A stretch of 64,000 nucleotides of DNA from Verpa conica (lineage: Eukaryota > Ascomycota > Pezizomycetes > Pezizales > Morchellaceae), in NCBI GenBank assembly GCA_033030425.1, contig JAUFSD010000006.1:1116001-1180000 (forward strand), in the 5' to 3' direction. Each line of letters begins with the position of its first letter. Within the stretch, counting starts at the first letter, position 1. This document shows, one piece after another, positions 25,888-38,094 of this stretch. A program made the position numbers and the translations under genes. Below the pieces are notes generated by a model. That model ran no database searches, was not told the DNA's origin, and worked only from the letters and a program-made list of their open reading frames with translations.

Positions 25888-27120
25888 ATGGCCGCTACTA
25901 TCGACGCAGATCTCGATCCTCTCGAACCAACTCTTCAATCTATACTTGATCAGAAATCGCTGCGGTGGATCTTCGTCGGTGGCAAGGGAGGTGTTGGAAA
26001 GACCACAACCTCATGTTCGCTCGCCATCCAGCTCGCGAAAGTTCGTGAGAGCGTCCTTTTGATATCGACGGATCCTGCACACAACTTGAGTGATGCCTTT
26101 AATCAAAAGTTTGGAAAGGAGGCAAGGAAGGTGGATGGGTTCGATAACCTGAGTGCGATGGAGATTGATCCTAATGGGAGTATCCAGGAGATGATAGAGA
26201 ATGGTATGATATTAAATACTTAATCTATCTTCCTGTACTTTACGGGGAATGATATATAAAAAAAATTTGAGTTGGTTACTGATGGGACCGGGGGTGTACA
26301 GCTGAAGGGAATCAGGCAAATCCTCTGGGGAATATGATGCAGGATCTTGCATTTAGTGTATGTGCTTCTCCTCAAAATGTGTTTAACTGAATAGAAATCT
26401 AATATATTTACCGCTAGATTCCTGGTGTTGACGAAGCAATGTCGTTCGCGGAAGTCCTAAAACAAGTCAAATCTCTCTCATACTCTACTATTATTTTCGA
26501 TACTGCACCAACTGGGCATACACTACGCTTCCTTCAGTTCCCAACCGTTCTTGAAAAGGCTCTTTCGAAGATCTCCCAGCTGAGCGGGCGCTTTGGGCCA
26601 ATGCTTAGTGGGATTCTAGGATCTCAGGCAGGTGGAGCTGGTGGGGTCGAGGAAATGATGGGGAAGATGGAGAGCATGAGAGAGGTTATCGGCGAGGTTT
26701 CAAAACAGTTCAAGGACCCTGATCTCACAACGTGAGTCTTTATTCCTCAGTTACAAAGAATTTATTCACCAACTGATTTACCGGGCTCAAAACAGGTTTA
26801 TCTGCGTCTGCATTCCTGAATTCCTTTCGCTTTACGAGACCGAACGTATGATTCAGGAACTCAATAACTACCAAATCGATACACACAGCATTGTTGTGAA
26901 CCAGCTGTTATTCCCACAGAAGGGCTCGACTTGTCCTCAGTGCAACGCTCGGAGGAAAATGCAGAAGAAGTATTTGGAACAGATCGAAGAGCTGTATGAA
27001 GACTTTAATGTCGTCAAGTGTCCACTGCTGGTCGAAGAGGTGCGAGGCAGCGATAAACTAAAGAGCTTTTCAAAGATGCTGGTTGTACCTTTTGTCCCTC
27101 CCGAAGAAGATGAGGATTGA
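25888..27120 (+). CDS. get3: Get3/ArsA-type ATPase, tail-anchored protein targeting factor
   Basis: Four exons (25888-26203, 26302-26357, 26418-26731, 26796-27120) give 336 aa, near the fungal Get3 length. The deviant P-loop GKGGVGKTT is at 32-40, the switch I segment [12 protein letters not shown] follows, and the switch II region reads [17 protein letters not shown] glycine/methionine-rich helical segment ([20 protein letters not shown]) corresponds to the part that holds the client transmembrane helix. The zinc-binding pair is C275-P-Q-C278, which ties the homodimer together. Get3 carries tail-anchored membrane proteins to Get1/Get2 at the ER in an ATP-driven cycle, and it acts as a holdase under oxidative stress. 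Every exon joins in phase through conserved sequence. The gene appears intact. Confidence 0.95.
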
Positions 27121-28833
27121 AGCGCATGATAGAAGGGTCTGGGTTACCTTTTTTGTCTTTATCATATTGTACTACCTAGCTAAGGCGTCGGTGGGGAATA
27201 GAAGGTAACATTTTTGCGGTCATGATCCCCAATCCAGAAAATCTGTGGTTTCAATATAGTGTTTTTGCCTATTGTCTTTTGTACTTCGTACGAGAGTAAC
27301 CCTCTCTCGGCCGAGGTTTATATGGGGCTGGGGTGTGGGGCTTATCCTCGCAGAAAGTACATGAAACCAGGTGTTAATTATTGTAAGGCTGAGAAAACGA
27401 ATTTCGTAGTAGTCACGTACATTATTTTTTGTGGTGGGCCTCGTGGTGCCGTAGTGCCGTAATGCCGTAGGCGTTTGGAAATGCAAGTCGTCGTCGCGTA
27501 TAGTACACTACAATTAGCCTTAGGTAACAGGAGCGGGGAATGCTTCTCTTCCTATCGTGTGCCTTACTGCTTGTTGTAGTATAATATCGAAGTATTACAT
27601 ACATATACACCTTGGCATAGCTATAGATTCCATCTCCAAATAGGCTAGCTAGAAATCTTGAGAGTGGACGCGTTACTCAGCACTGTCTTTAGTTGTTTCA
27701 GTTCTGTTGAGACGGTCGGGTCAGTGCTATGATGCTCGTTAAAAGGCCAGGGTGTCAGATCTCACCAATAGACTGGGGTCGTTTCACGTGGAACAGAAAG
27801 TCTTAACACGATGATCATATGTAGGGCTTGGCTCAGTTCGTCGGGTAGATCAGACACTACTTCTTTCCGTACATACCTAGTAATTAGTGAATCATATTAC
27901 CGTGAAATACTTAATTGTACATTCTCACGTATATCATACTATCGTGAATTAGTAACTACAGACGAAGATGATTCACAATTAATATGCCAGCAAAGAAAGT
28001 GAGAGTGTGTGATCCATATAGTTTTTTTGGCCATTAATTACTCAGATCTCTTCAATAAATAAGCTTCATCGGCTTGCCACTAAACTTACGGCACTTTTTA
28101 ACCGGATAGCTATCTCTTCCATTGCGATCCGGAGGTACCGGTATTTAGGTACAAAAAAAAAGCCGAATAACCGAGCTAAAGCCCGCATGTCGTCACTTAA
28201 ATCTTTCTTAGGTCCGCGTCGGGCCGTAGCTTTGTAAAAACATTGGTATTTTGTATGTGCTTTATAAGAGAGAGAGAGAGAGAGGAGGGTAGAGCTTCCT
28301 GCCTAGGTACTCTACTTACATGGGTTCACGGACCTTTCTTGGAGAGGTATCTAGTTACGCCTTCCTTTAGTTATCTATGCTGATAGGAACTAGGTTTTCT
28401 CGTTCTTTTCTTTTTCTTAATGCACTGGTTGTGGCGTAATTGCCGGAAAAGTACGCTTTACGCAGGCCTTTTGCTAGGGGGTACTCGGAAAAGACGGCAC
28501 TGTGATGCTCAGCCAAGAGTTTTTTTTTAATGAGTATTAGGACTAAGGCCTGTTCTCAGGATGGATTTTCCGATTCCCTCTATGAGAAGTACTTATATAG
28601 AGCACATTTCTTCTTTTTTTTTAATGGGAAGAAAGAAGAAGTAATTCAGACAAAAAAGGCAAAGTTGAGGATTCATTATATCTATACGGTGTTGACGAAT
28701 TATTACGAATATCATTACCTACTCCAACAACAACAAAAAAGTTCCTAATTGAGACTACCTCGGGAACACGGTAATACATTATAAAAGAGGTATACAACGA
28801 ATACCGGCGACGGCGACGGTAACAACAATAGCA
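27121..28833. other. 1.7 kb intergenic region between get3 and the MFS transporter
   Basis: No gene is recognised. It holds a GA microsatellite (28267-28286), poly-A and poly-T runs, and an A-rich leader with ACAACAACA-type steps just before the transporter ATG. Promoter elements must lie here, but none can be named. Confidence 0.5.
28267..28286. repeat. (GA)n microsatellite
   Basis: An almost perfect run of GA dinucleotides in the region upstream of the MFS transporter. Confidence 0.85.
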
Positions 28834-30876
28834 ATGACGCCTAAGGATTCCGAAGATAACATGGACGAAAAAGTGCCGGCGACAAGGCCCCCTTCTGAAT
28901 GTTCAGACTCGAGTGTGTCTTCTGGAGTGGAATCCGTGCCTCACGAGGAACCTGAACAACAGGTTACTCGAACAGTTACGGGGAAGTCTTCAGTTGTTCC
29001 TAGGAGTAAGAGGAGAGGTATGCTTGGTCAATTGGGTATAGTAGCGGAGATTGAGAATCCAAAGGATTACGGGGTGCGAACCAAGAATTTCATCACCATC
29101 CTTGTAGCCGCTGCTGGATCCGCCGCACCAATGGCTAGTACTATCCTCTTCCGTAAGTTATAAATTCCCTTTGTATTGTCATACTTTTGATATCTTGATT
29201 ATTTTTTTTTAAAAAAAGAATAATTTATTGTGTCCCCCCCCTTTCGACCTGCTTTTCACAAGTTTATAGAAGTTTGATTAATACTAACGAAATTTTCTAT
29301 TAAATAGCTGCCCTGACTGAGATATCCCAAAAACTGCATGCAACGCAGCCATTAACAAATCTTTCGGCGGCCCTCTACATGCTTTCAATGGCGATATGTC
29401 CACTCTGGTGGTCCAAGCTCTCAGAGCGAAGTGGGCGAAGAACAGTCTACATAATCTCTTTCAGCTTCTTTGTGGTTTTCGGGGTTGGCTCGGCCCTATC
29501 AACTAGCATTGGCATGCTTATCGCATTCCGGGTTCTTTCTGGTGCTGCTGCTAGTAGTGTACAATCCGTTGGTGCCGGTACTATATCTGATATCTGGGAT
29601 GTCAAAGAGAGAGGAAAGGCTATGGGATGGTTCTATCTAGGCCCTCTGTATGTAACACCTACACTACTATAAGAGGAGTAGTTGCTAACTGTCTCTGGTA
29701 TTTAGATGCGGTCCTCTATTTTCACCAGTCATTGGTGGGGCTTTGACAGGCCGTTTTGGATGGAGATCAACGCAGTGGTTTCTAGCGATATATGGGGCGG
29801 CAGTACTAATACTGATGTTATTCTGTCTCCCGGAGACTCTTCGCAAGAAGGAGACTCCGAAAGACATCTCCGGAAAGACCGGCGAAAACGCAAACGGGCT
29901 AGAAAGAAGTGTCTCTCGGATATCAGTGAAACAGGTCAAGGATTGGACCGTTACCGCAAAACACATAATAGTGGATCCTCTCAAAAGTCTAAAATATCTC
30001 CGGTTCCCACCTGTCCTGCTAACCGTTTCCTATGCTAGTATGACTTTTACTTGCTTGGTATGTCCTACTACTCCCTCCTGAGACAAATACCTAGTTAATA
30101 ATCCTCCTGAAACACAGTACGTCCTGAACATATCTATTCAAACAACCTTCTCCAAACCGCCCTATAATTTCTCCACAATCATAGTCGGCCTCCTCTATAT
30201 CCCTCCATCAATCGGCTACATCCTTGGTTCCCAGACCGGCGGGCGCTGGTCCGACAACATCATGAAGAAAGCAGCCGCCAAACGCCGCGCCTTAGCAAAT
30301 GTCGAAGACGGCACTCCAGAGTGCGCCCCACTTGAGTATAGACCCGAGGACCGCATGGGTATCAACGTAGTGATTGCAGGAGCCTTGTATCCCTGTGCAA
30401 TTCTCTACTACGGATGGATGGTAAACGCGGGGTTTTATTGGCTCGCACCTATGGTTGGAACTGTTTTCTTTGGTTTTGGGAGTATGTTGGTGTTTGGATC
30501 ATCAACTACTATGTTGACTGAGTTTGTACCTGGGCGCTCGAGTTCCGCGGTGGCAGTCAATAACTGTAAGTTCTACCCCCTCCCCCCTTAATTTGCAAGT
30601 AGTAGTGGTTTACTAAGTATATACCTAGTTGTGAGAAATATCTGTACCTGTATCGGTGGTGTCGTTGCAGAACCAATTATTGTCGCTATCGGTAATGGCT
30701 GGCTGTTTACAATCCTTGGGATAGCAGGAATCCTTTCCCTGAGTATCATCTGGGTCATGCGGAAGGTATGAATATATTATCTTTTTTTAACTGTCATAGA
30801 ATAAAAACTAACATTATCCCTTTTTTAGTATGGTCCGAAATGGAGATCTGAAATTCATAACTACGATCTTAATTAG
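28834..30876 (+). CDS. MFS transporter, DHA1 drug:H+ antiporter type
   Basis: Six exons (28834-29152, 29308-29647, 29706-30057, 30118-30565, 30629-30765, 30829-30876) give 547 aa. After a hydrophilic Ser/Glu-rich N-terminus of about 85 residues come about 12 hydrophobic segments. The MFS motif A region reads WWSKLSERSGRR, with a second basic loop at DIWDVKERGKAMG. Motif C-like glycines are in GPLFSPVIGGALTGRFGWRSTQW. The central loop holds PETLRKKE. These features fit the DHA1 group (Flr1/Qdr/Aqr-type exporters of drugs, polyamines or amino acids) at the plasma membrane. The last exon is only 16 codons and ends in HNYDLN. A dehydrogenase gene follows on the same strand 434 bp downstream, which is suggestive of shared metabolism but not proof. 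The substrate cannot be read from sequence. Confidence 0.88.
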
Positions 30877-31310
30877 ATATCTGGCCGAGGGGAAAGAACA
30901 CCTCCCGGGGTAGCTTTCATTCTAGATGGTATATGTAGAGATTGGTTATTTTAAATTACGAGTTTCATTGATGTTGTGATGATTATTTCCCGTCTATTAA
31001 ATACAGCCTTTTTTTTTCTCTTCGTTGTATCTATCTTTTTATTTCTTAAACTTCATACTTATAGATTTACTACTCAATATTAATTGTTTTATGATTTTCA
31101 TGTACACATCCTGCTTGGCGGCGTATTGAATTGGTAGAGGAGTTGCAGGGTTAGGTTAAGCAAGCAAGCCTCGGTACTCGGTCCCATGTGGCTTACAAAA
31201 GAGCCGCTCCCAGTAGCTCTAGAAAAGCATAACCTTTCCCCACATTATTCTACGCCATAACAATATCAAGCTTCCAATCCTTACTCCAATTCCCCTACAA
31301 AATACTCACA
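30877..31310. promoter_or_regulatory. Intergenic region between MFS transporter and dehydrogenase
   Basis: 434 bp on the plus strand between the transporter stop and the dehydrogenase ATG. The first part is T-rich and would carry the transporter 3' end. The last 60 bp are C/A-rich, as in a short fungal leader. I see no distinctive operator. Confidence 0.4.
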
Positions 31311-32350
31311 ATGGATATCACCTCCCTCTTCTCCGTCAAAGGCAAAGTCGTCCTCGTCACCGGCGGCGGTAAAGGAATCGGGCGTATGATCTCCGAAGGC
31401 TTCGTCGCAAACGGTGCAAAAGTATACATTTCCTCGCGGGATGCCAAAAGCTGCGAGAAGGCCTGCGAGGAACTAAACGCCATTGGTCTTTCTAACCGCC
31501 TCCCCCCCCCCCTATCCATCGTCTTTATAGTGACTAATGATAGAATAGGCCCCGGAACAGCCCACGCAATCCCCGCCGACTTCTACAAACTCGAAGACTG
31601 CAAAAAACTTGTTGAAGAGCTTTCGAAACGCGAAAAGAAACTCCACATCCTCGTCAATAACTCTGGCTCAAATTGGGGAGAGAGCTACGATGCGTATCCG
31701 GATCATGCATGGACGCGTGTACTTACGCTTAATTTGCACCGTGTTTTTACTATAACGCAGTTGTGTACACCATTGCTTGAGGCCGCTGCCGTGCCAGGGG
31801 ATATGGAAACTGGATTGGTTGGTGATCCGGCGAGGGTTATTAATATCGGAAGTATTGATGGGATATCGGTACCGGCGCTAGAGACATTGTAATTGCTGTA
31901 CTTTCAATGTAGACATATGGGTTTAGTGCTAACTTTTCTGGGGGTAGTGCGTATTCTGCTAGTAAAGCTGGTCTACACCATCTTTCAGAGGTGCTCGCGA
32001 ACCACCTTGGTAAACGCAACATCACGTATGTAAACCTGTGCTATAAATTTGTGGTTATAATTATTAACATTAGATTAGTGTCAACACTTTGGCTTGTGGT
32101 CCCTTTGAGAGCAAAAGTAATATACCCATTCTCTCATCTTAATAGCCTTAAGTACTGACAGGTCCTAGTGATGGCTGCAACCCTGAAGAAATTACGCTCA
32201 CATATCGAGGCATCGATCCCACTACACCGTATCGGCACCCCAGAAGACGTTGCTGGCTGCTGTCTATTTCTTGCTAGCAGAGCAGGAGCGTACGTTAATG
32301 GTGCAACAATCACAGTGGATGGCGGGAGCGTTATCAGTCCTAAGTTGTAA
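31311..32350 (+). CDS. Short-chain dehydrogenase/reductase (classical SDR)
   Basis: Five exons (31311-31485, 31549-31888, 31948-32025, 32079-32116, 32169-32350) give 270 aa. The cofactor site is T17-GGGKGIG-24, followed by ILVNNSG as the NNAG-like motif. Catalytic residues are S160 (INIGSIDG), Y174 and K178 (YSASK), and the C-terminal part has PLHRIGTPEDVAG...SRAGAYVNGATITVDGG. The pattern is closest to RhlG-type fungal SDRs, which are NADP(H)-dependent ketoreductases of unknown physiological substrate. The exon 2/3 junction was chosen as 31889-31947 because it has a GCTAAC branch site and restores LETFAYSASK. The first intron (31486-31548) is 63 bp and in frame. Expression together with the upstream MFS exporter is possible but unproven. 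Confidence 0.88.
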
Positions 32351-32911
32351 AAAAAATGTAATATCTCTATTTCTATTTGTATGATATATTCTAGACCAGA
32401 GATGAATGTATGAAGTGATATACATTTCACCTCCGTGAATCAAGGCAGCCCCAGATTTCAATATGCATACCATATAGGGTGATAGGGTACTAATAATAAT
32501 ACCATCCAACAGCCCCTTGTCAACGCCGCCAAGACTTGACGAGGGCGGGGTATCCTCTTTAATAAAGACTTGTCTTCGGCTTCATTTTGCCAAGACTACC
32601 GGGCGCACAGACTCCGGGCCTCTAGAATTAAGAGACATTCGTCAGTTATCACTCCGACACCCGGACAACCTAACAATTTCTTCCGGACTCTATTATCGCA
32701 AGGGGACGTGTGGTCGACAGGCCGTGACCTTTACTACATCCGATACTCTTGTATAAGAATATAAATAATAGTAGAATATTAGGCTAGGATAAACAGTCTA
32801 GTGTTATGTTGGTGTTATCAAAAGCGTTTACTAATCTAGATTATGGGATGGTAATCCTATGCTTTCTCTATGAAAAATACTAGGGGAATGTTTAGCTCAA
32901 GTCCTGGGAGG
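32351..32911. other. Gene-free stretch after the dehydrogenase
   Basis: Short open frames on both strands are unremarkable. No gene or repeat is recognised. Confidence 0.5.
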
Positions 32912-32921
32912 AAAAAAAATT

Positions 32922-33044
32922 GACACCGGAAGGACTCGAATTCTCGAAAAGAGTCCCTAAACCGCCCTCTATGCCCGAAGCACCAAGAGTGAAGAGTCGT
33001 AACCGACCCAGGAGCCCGCTGCCTTACCACTCGGCCACTGCGTC
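32922..33044 (-). ncRNA. tRNA-like Pol III unit (degenerate tRNA or SINE head)
   Basis: Read on minus, the unit starts GACGCAGTGGCCGAGTGG, an A-box and D-arm like that of serine or leucine tRNAs (GGCCGAGTGGTAAGGC). It ends with a B-box-like AATTCGAGTCC and CCGGTGTC. The two ends can form a seven-pair acceptor stem with one A.G mismatch. A run of eight T on minus (plus-strand A at 32912-32919) follows at once, as a Pol III terminator would. The T-stem is poorly paired and I could not fold a proper anticodon arm, even allowing an intron in the 123 nt body. It is therefore more likely a tRNA pseudogene or tRNA-derived element than a working tRNA. Confidence 0.45.
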
Positions 33045-36000
33045 TGATAACAGATTCTAGAAGGCTATTTTTCAGCATCAGAGTGGCCGCAGAAGTAGTG
33101 GACTTTTCATTGGCCAATTTGACCAGCCAATAGATCTCGTGGCGACGATCCCTACTACGAGCCTGGCCTTCTAGTCATGATCATTACTAAGTAGCCATTG
33201 GTGGGGGGGGTCGCATGCCCTGAACGATTCACTGGCCCATCTGCTGCACTACCAAGACACAGACCACAATCAAGGGAATTAAACTACATGTATTTAAGAA
33301 TACCCATACTCCAAGTGCTAGAGTGCTAGATCCTTATATTAGGTCGGGATTTATTATATCAGGAGTGCCAAACATGTACCAGTACTCAATCCCTATACTC
33401 GAATACCATAGCCTAAGTAAGGGCTTCATGTATTTATTCATTCAATCCCTATACTGGGTTAGGGTTTATTTTATCGGAGTGTTGCCACGGGATCTATTGA
33501 CTAGACAACTCGACTAATGAAAAGTACACTAAACCCTTCTATACCCCTTCACTTAGCTCAGGGCACTCTTCAAGGGCACTGTAGATGGGGCCACTGGCAC
33601 TCCACTACTAGTGGGACAGCGCGTTCTGACACCTAGGTTAATACGGGACAGTACCTTGACTCTATCTGTTTTTTTTGTTTTTTTTTATGATTGTACAAAG
33701 ACAGGCGCCCAACGAAAATTTACGTTAGAAGGCACTCATTTAGTAGAGTAAGTCTAATAACTCTATATTTAATTTTGCCGGTTTTTGATTACTGTTTCTT
33801 GGAAGCTATGAGGTAAATAGCCAGATGGCGTAGTCCTCAAATATATCTTTTGTAAAGCTCTCTATTAATTAGATAATTTATTTGTTGGTGGGGGATATTA
33901 AAAAGTAGACTATCCTCGGTGTGTTTTGCCTACTGTTAATTGTCTACTCATCACTTTTATCAATGATCTAGATATCTAGACCGGTTCTCGTCCCCTCATA
34001 AATACTCACTATGAATATTTGACTCTAGCTGACACTGGCATGGGCCGTCATATATATAGTGGGATGTTCTCGAGATCTCGCTGATACTGACAAAAAAATT
34101 TCTTACATGTAGGTATAGGACTACCTCGTACAACTGACGTCCTACCCATAGTGCTCGTTACCGTATCATTTAAAAAATATAGCTCTAGTTAACCCTAGTC
34201 GGTATTACTAACCCTGTTACTAGGATGTTTGAGAACAAGCCTACTAGGTACTAGTACCCGGAGAATAATATACAGATTGGGTAAAGTATAATGGCCCCGT
34301 AGTCTAGTGTTGTATAAGACGATGAGAGCAAAGAAAGCCAAAGTTTAGAAGATACTTAGGTTACAAATAAAATGCAGCGCAATATCCCATATGAATTCGG
34401 GATATAGAAGTATATATCCGCATTTTAAGAATATAGTAGAAGTCTAATGATTTCTTATACAGAAAGGCAAGAATGCTGTTATATAATAATATTCCAGTAT
34501 GTTTTTTAAAGAGATTTGGAAACACGGGAAAAGGCTTGATAGTAGTTGAAAAACGGCTATAGTATGCCTACAAAGCTCTCATCCATGCCTTCTCTCATTT
34601 AACATTGACATATGCTTTGTATGACCTACAAGAGTAAACCCCTGTAGCAATAAGAAATTATACGGAGAATCCCCCAAGGTAAATTTGCGGCTTACACCCA
34701 TATAGAGGATCTCAGGCCCACACCACCGGAGAACCTTGTCACATAGGAATGGGGGATAGGATGGTACTTAAAGAAGAGAAATTGTCAGTCAGTTAACTTG
34801 AAACCAATAGAACTAGTGATAGGTAGTCGTGATGAACCTCCTTTAGAACACCGTGGTGAGGTGAAAGTTGATGACGGTTATGAAACGTATAACTCATTTA
34901 TACTATCATATCGCAATATTAGACTAGATATGCCTACTACGGCTTTGTGCAAGTTGCCTATAGGTACGGTTAATATTAATCCATTCATTCCTGGTCTATG
35001 CAATCTAAGTTTTCTGTAACCCCATAGTCGGAACTGCATTCCCCCGAGCTGATGATGATTATCTTATAACATAATTCACCTCTTCGACCGAGGAATGAAT
35101 AAATACATAGTAAATTTTACTGAACTTTTCAATGTCAAAACACCCCGAGTGGGCGGAAAGATCTAATGAAGGTGTCACAGGAAATTTCGTTCCGGTATAT
35201 AGCCTTGGGTAGGCGCTTCTGTAGCATTCACCCAAATTCCAATAAAATAGCCACCAGAGGATTTCGCCATAGCTACTATCTATCATAAAGAGATGTGTTC
35301 ATCGGGCTTTTCCTGATTATATAATACTCCAATTGTGCAATCAATGATAATGGATGCCAAGAGCCGAAACCTATAGAAAGTTAGGGGGGAATCCTTGTAA
35401 GATTTTTCTAGTCAAACTCAAGAAAATACCTACCAAATATAGCCTAGCGAAGGTAAGCATGCCAGAAGATTATATCCTTCAAAGTACCTCAAGCTAGCGA
35501 ACCGTATAGATAAACAAACTCACACTTCTTCCTTTTTTGAGACATCCAGGAGGTTCCCCCGAGACTTTAGTTATACAATATTCGTATCTGTTTCCAAAGC
35601 ATAATGCCTAAGGCCCCAGTAGTCAGACCTACCCATAACACTTACCGCTTGGACCCAAGTTGATAAAGATACCCTGGGAGAACCGTCGGGGTTTTGGTTC
35701 GAGACAAGCTGAAAGTGACGTTGCTCGAGAAGTTCTAGGTGGCTGTACATACAAATCCCGGTATAGACAGACTAATACACTTCCAGAGGAAGGAGTGCTT
35801 GTAAAGCCGTACTACCGAGGCAATGATACTTGTTGGTGTTTGAGTAGCTCAAAATGTAGGAAGGTGATGTGAATGCGTTCAGGTTTGTTTTGCTTTTTTG
35901 ATCCTCTAGAAGGTCATCGGCAGCCGGAAGACCGCTGTAGAATAGCCTTTGCAATAGTAATAATTGGGGTCTTAATATATAGGGGAAGATTATTGTTGGA

Positions 36001-36683
36001 CAGTACAGGGGCAGAGACTAATTTTTTAGCCCCTTTAATGCTTCCCAATTCACGGTGCGGTGGTACAGGAATGTTGGTAGAAGGATGAAGGGAAAGATAT
36101 CCAGGAGGGTAGAGGGGCTGTATTTATACACCCATGGAAAATTCCCTGCTAACAGAAAAACAGCCACTGTGTATCTTGATGAAAGATTAGATTTTGTGTT
36201 CCATGGAATGTATGGTGGTGTGTAGTCGTTTCTCGAGGGCTCTGGCTGGGGATATTGGCCGAGTGAGGATTGGTGAAGCAGGGCTGTAAGAGGTAAAAAG
36301 CCCCACCTAGCTACTTCTTTTGATAGAAATAGCCATCTTATCCACTAGCTGGATGATTTCTCCCCACTACCCATCGTTTCAGTAGGTACCCGGACGTTTT
36401 CCACTTTACCCCATAAAACAATATCAATACAACATACCAACAAGTCGCTATAGGATTCATGAGACCTCTTGAGCGCATAATTTCAACAAAAAACTAATTC
36501 TATCTTAAACCCAGCCCCCAGGGTTTATACAAATCAAAAAAACTTCACTAGCCATAAAAAATACCCCACAGAAAGACCCCAAACTTCGAGCGCACTTCCC
36601 ACACAAACCCCACTTTCCCCAAAAAAGAATACCCCACTATGCCGCTCCCGGTTAGGACCAGAAGAGAGGTAGAATTGCCTGAC
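33045..36683. other. 3.6 kb gene desert, AT-rich
   Basis: No gene is recognised. Two imperfect direct copies of a roughly 40 bp segment occur at 33329-33370 and 33445-33486 (each ATCC..TAT..T.GG..GG..TTTATT..ATC.GGAGTG). Occasional TACATGTA palindromes are present (33285-33292, 34104-34111). It is probably degenerate repeat DNA. Confidence 0.45.
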
Positions 36684-36763
36684 GACATCGGCAGGATTTG
36701 AACCTACGCTCGCGAACGAAACAGATTTCTAATCTGTCGCCTTAACCACTCGGCCACGATGTC
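36684..36763 (-). tRNA. tRNA-Ser(AGA)
   Basis: Read on minus: acceptor stem GACATCG/CGATGTC (7 pairs), D-arm GGCCGAGTGGTTAAGGC, anticodon stem CAGATT/AATCTG around AGA, long variable arm TTTCGTTCGCGAGCG, and T-arm AGGTTCAAATCCT. Total 80 nt with no intron. It is the same 80 nt as the copy at 40013-40092, in opposite orientation. The closest T-run on its 3' side is about 55 nt away (A-run on plus near 36624). Confidence 0.93.
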
Positions 36764-37029
36764 CTGTGGGGATAGCTTCAAGGTAAGATCCATGTGGGTA
36801 GTAGAAGTGTATAGAGGGAGGAGAAGGCACCTAATCACCCTAGAGAACTGTCGATATCACTCCCAAAGTAGACACATAGACCCCGCAATCAAGTCAGTAG
36901 ATAACTGAATCCAAAACGTCCAAGGAAGATTAAATCTTGTATGATCCCAACCACCAGTATATAACACTACATATAACCCCCCCCACAAACATCCAATTAT
37001 AGAAAAACAAAAGTACAACCTACGCCTTA
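36764..37029. other. Spacer between tRNA-Ser and the F-box-like gene
   Basis: 266 bp of AC-rich sequence that would include the 3' end of the minus-strand gene and the upstream side of the tRNA. Nothing else is seen. Confidence 0.4.
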
Positions 37030-37954
37030 TTATCTCGGTTGCTCCAGATCCCGCTCATCCTGCTTTGATAAAATAATCTTAAAGCACCAACCACACAAAC
37101 TCCTCACATCATTATTATTGTCCTATTAACAGTCCCAAGTTAAAAAAAACAATCCTCTCCTCTCTCCACCACCCCAAAGAATTCCCAGTAAAGAGAAGAC
37201 TCACCTCACGCATATCCGGTTCTAGCGAAACTCCACCATGTATCCCTATTATATCATTGTTCCCTCCCTTACATTTCTTAGTCGGCATAGAACACCTCTC
37301 TCTATTCGCCTCGGTAGCGTCAAGTGGAGTAATAGGTGAGCGCGATATTCGTCGAGTGTTGACTACTCCAATAGCGTGTGCGCATTGAGTGCAGAACCAG
37401 ATTCCATCCATACATTTGCAGTGGCCCTGAGATGGCGAGAGGAAGGTGGGCGTGTTGCGGCAGATGCTACAGAGGCGGTAGCGGTAGCGGGATCTTACCT
37501 GAGCGCTGGTAGGTTTATTGATACAATTCTACTTGTTCAGTTCAAACTCTACAGAGATATGGAGAGAGAGACAAACCCGGCAATAAGGATCATTACACAT
37601 CAAACAAAAATTTACCAAATCCCTCACGCACCTCCGTCCTCCCCTAAAACTCCTCCAGTTGGACTGACTGCTCTCGGCAACAGGAGCATCACTCCTACTA
37701 CACCGTAAGCTCAGTCCCAAAAGCGTCTTTCGGTATTGCACCAGATTCTCGTGGAATTGCCAGCATGTCGAGCTCAGGTTGTAGAGGTCATTGTGATCAA
37801 GATAAGGGGCAAGACCGGATAGAAACGGGTAGACTGCTAGCAGTGCTGATAATGGATGACTCCGGTTAGGCGTCTCGCGTGTAGAGGCCTCCACTGGGGC
37901 TATAGAAGGCTCTTGACACTGAGTGTGACTTGAGAGATCATAAAAGAAGACCAT
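37030..37954 (-). CDS. F-box-like protein with CxxC zinc-binding motifs
   Basis: Three exons on minus (37954-37577, 37498-37205, 37122-37030) give 254 aa. Residues about 45-75 (GLAPYLDHNDLYNLSSTCWQFH) resemble the F-box-like start of a widespread Pezizomycotina family. After it come cysteine pairs: CLMC, LCSIC, HCKC and FCTQC. The last exon adds LCGWC. The final exon was found by joining a GTGAGT donor after EPDMRE to TTAATAG|GAC in phase; it supplies the terminal CxxC expected in this family. F-box-like proteins of this kind may act in SCF ubiquitin ligases, and the cysteines probably bind zinc; no member has a clear role known to me. The first intron (78 bp, GTTTGT donor) is the least certain junction. 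The gene shares a 140 bp head-to-head spacer with the OTU protease gene. Confidence 0.7.
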
Positions 37955-38094
37955 CTTCGCTTTACTGGAGAGCACTGAGAGTTGAAGCTGAACGGTTGAG
38001 ATAGTGGGGTTAGGGTTTATATAGTGGGGGAGCCCCACCGAAACACCATCACCATCACCAATAACACCCCTTCTCACAACCACCGGAATACACA
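37955..38094. promoter_or_regulatory. Compact bidirectional promoter between F-box-like and OTU genes
   Basis: Only 140 bp separate the two divergent ATGs. A symmetrical TATATA at 38018-38023 sits near the middle and could serve either direction. The OTU side is ACC-rich (ATCACCATCACCA). Confidence 0.55.
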
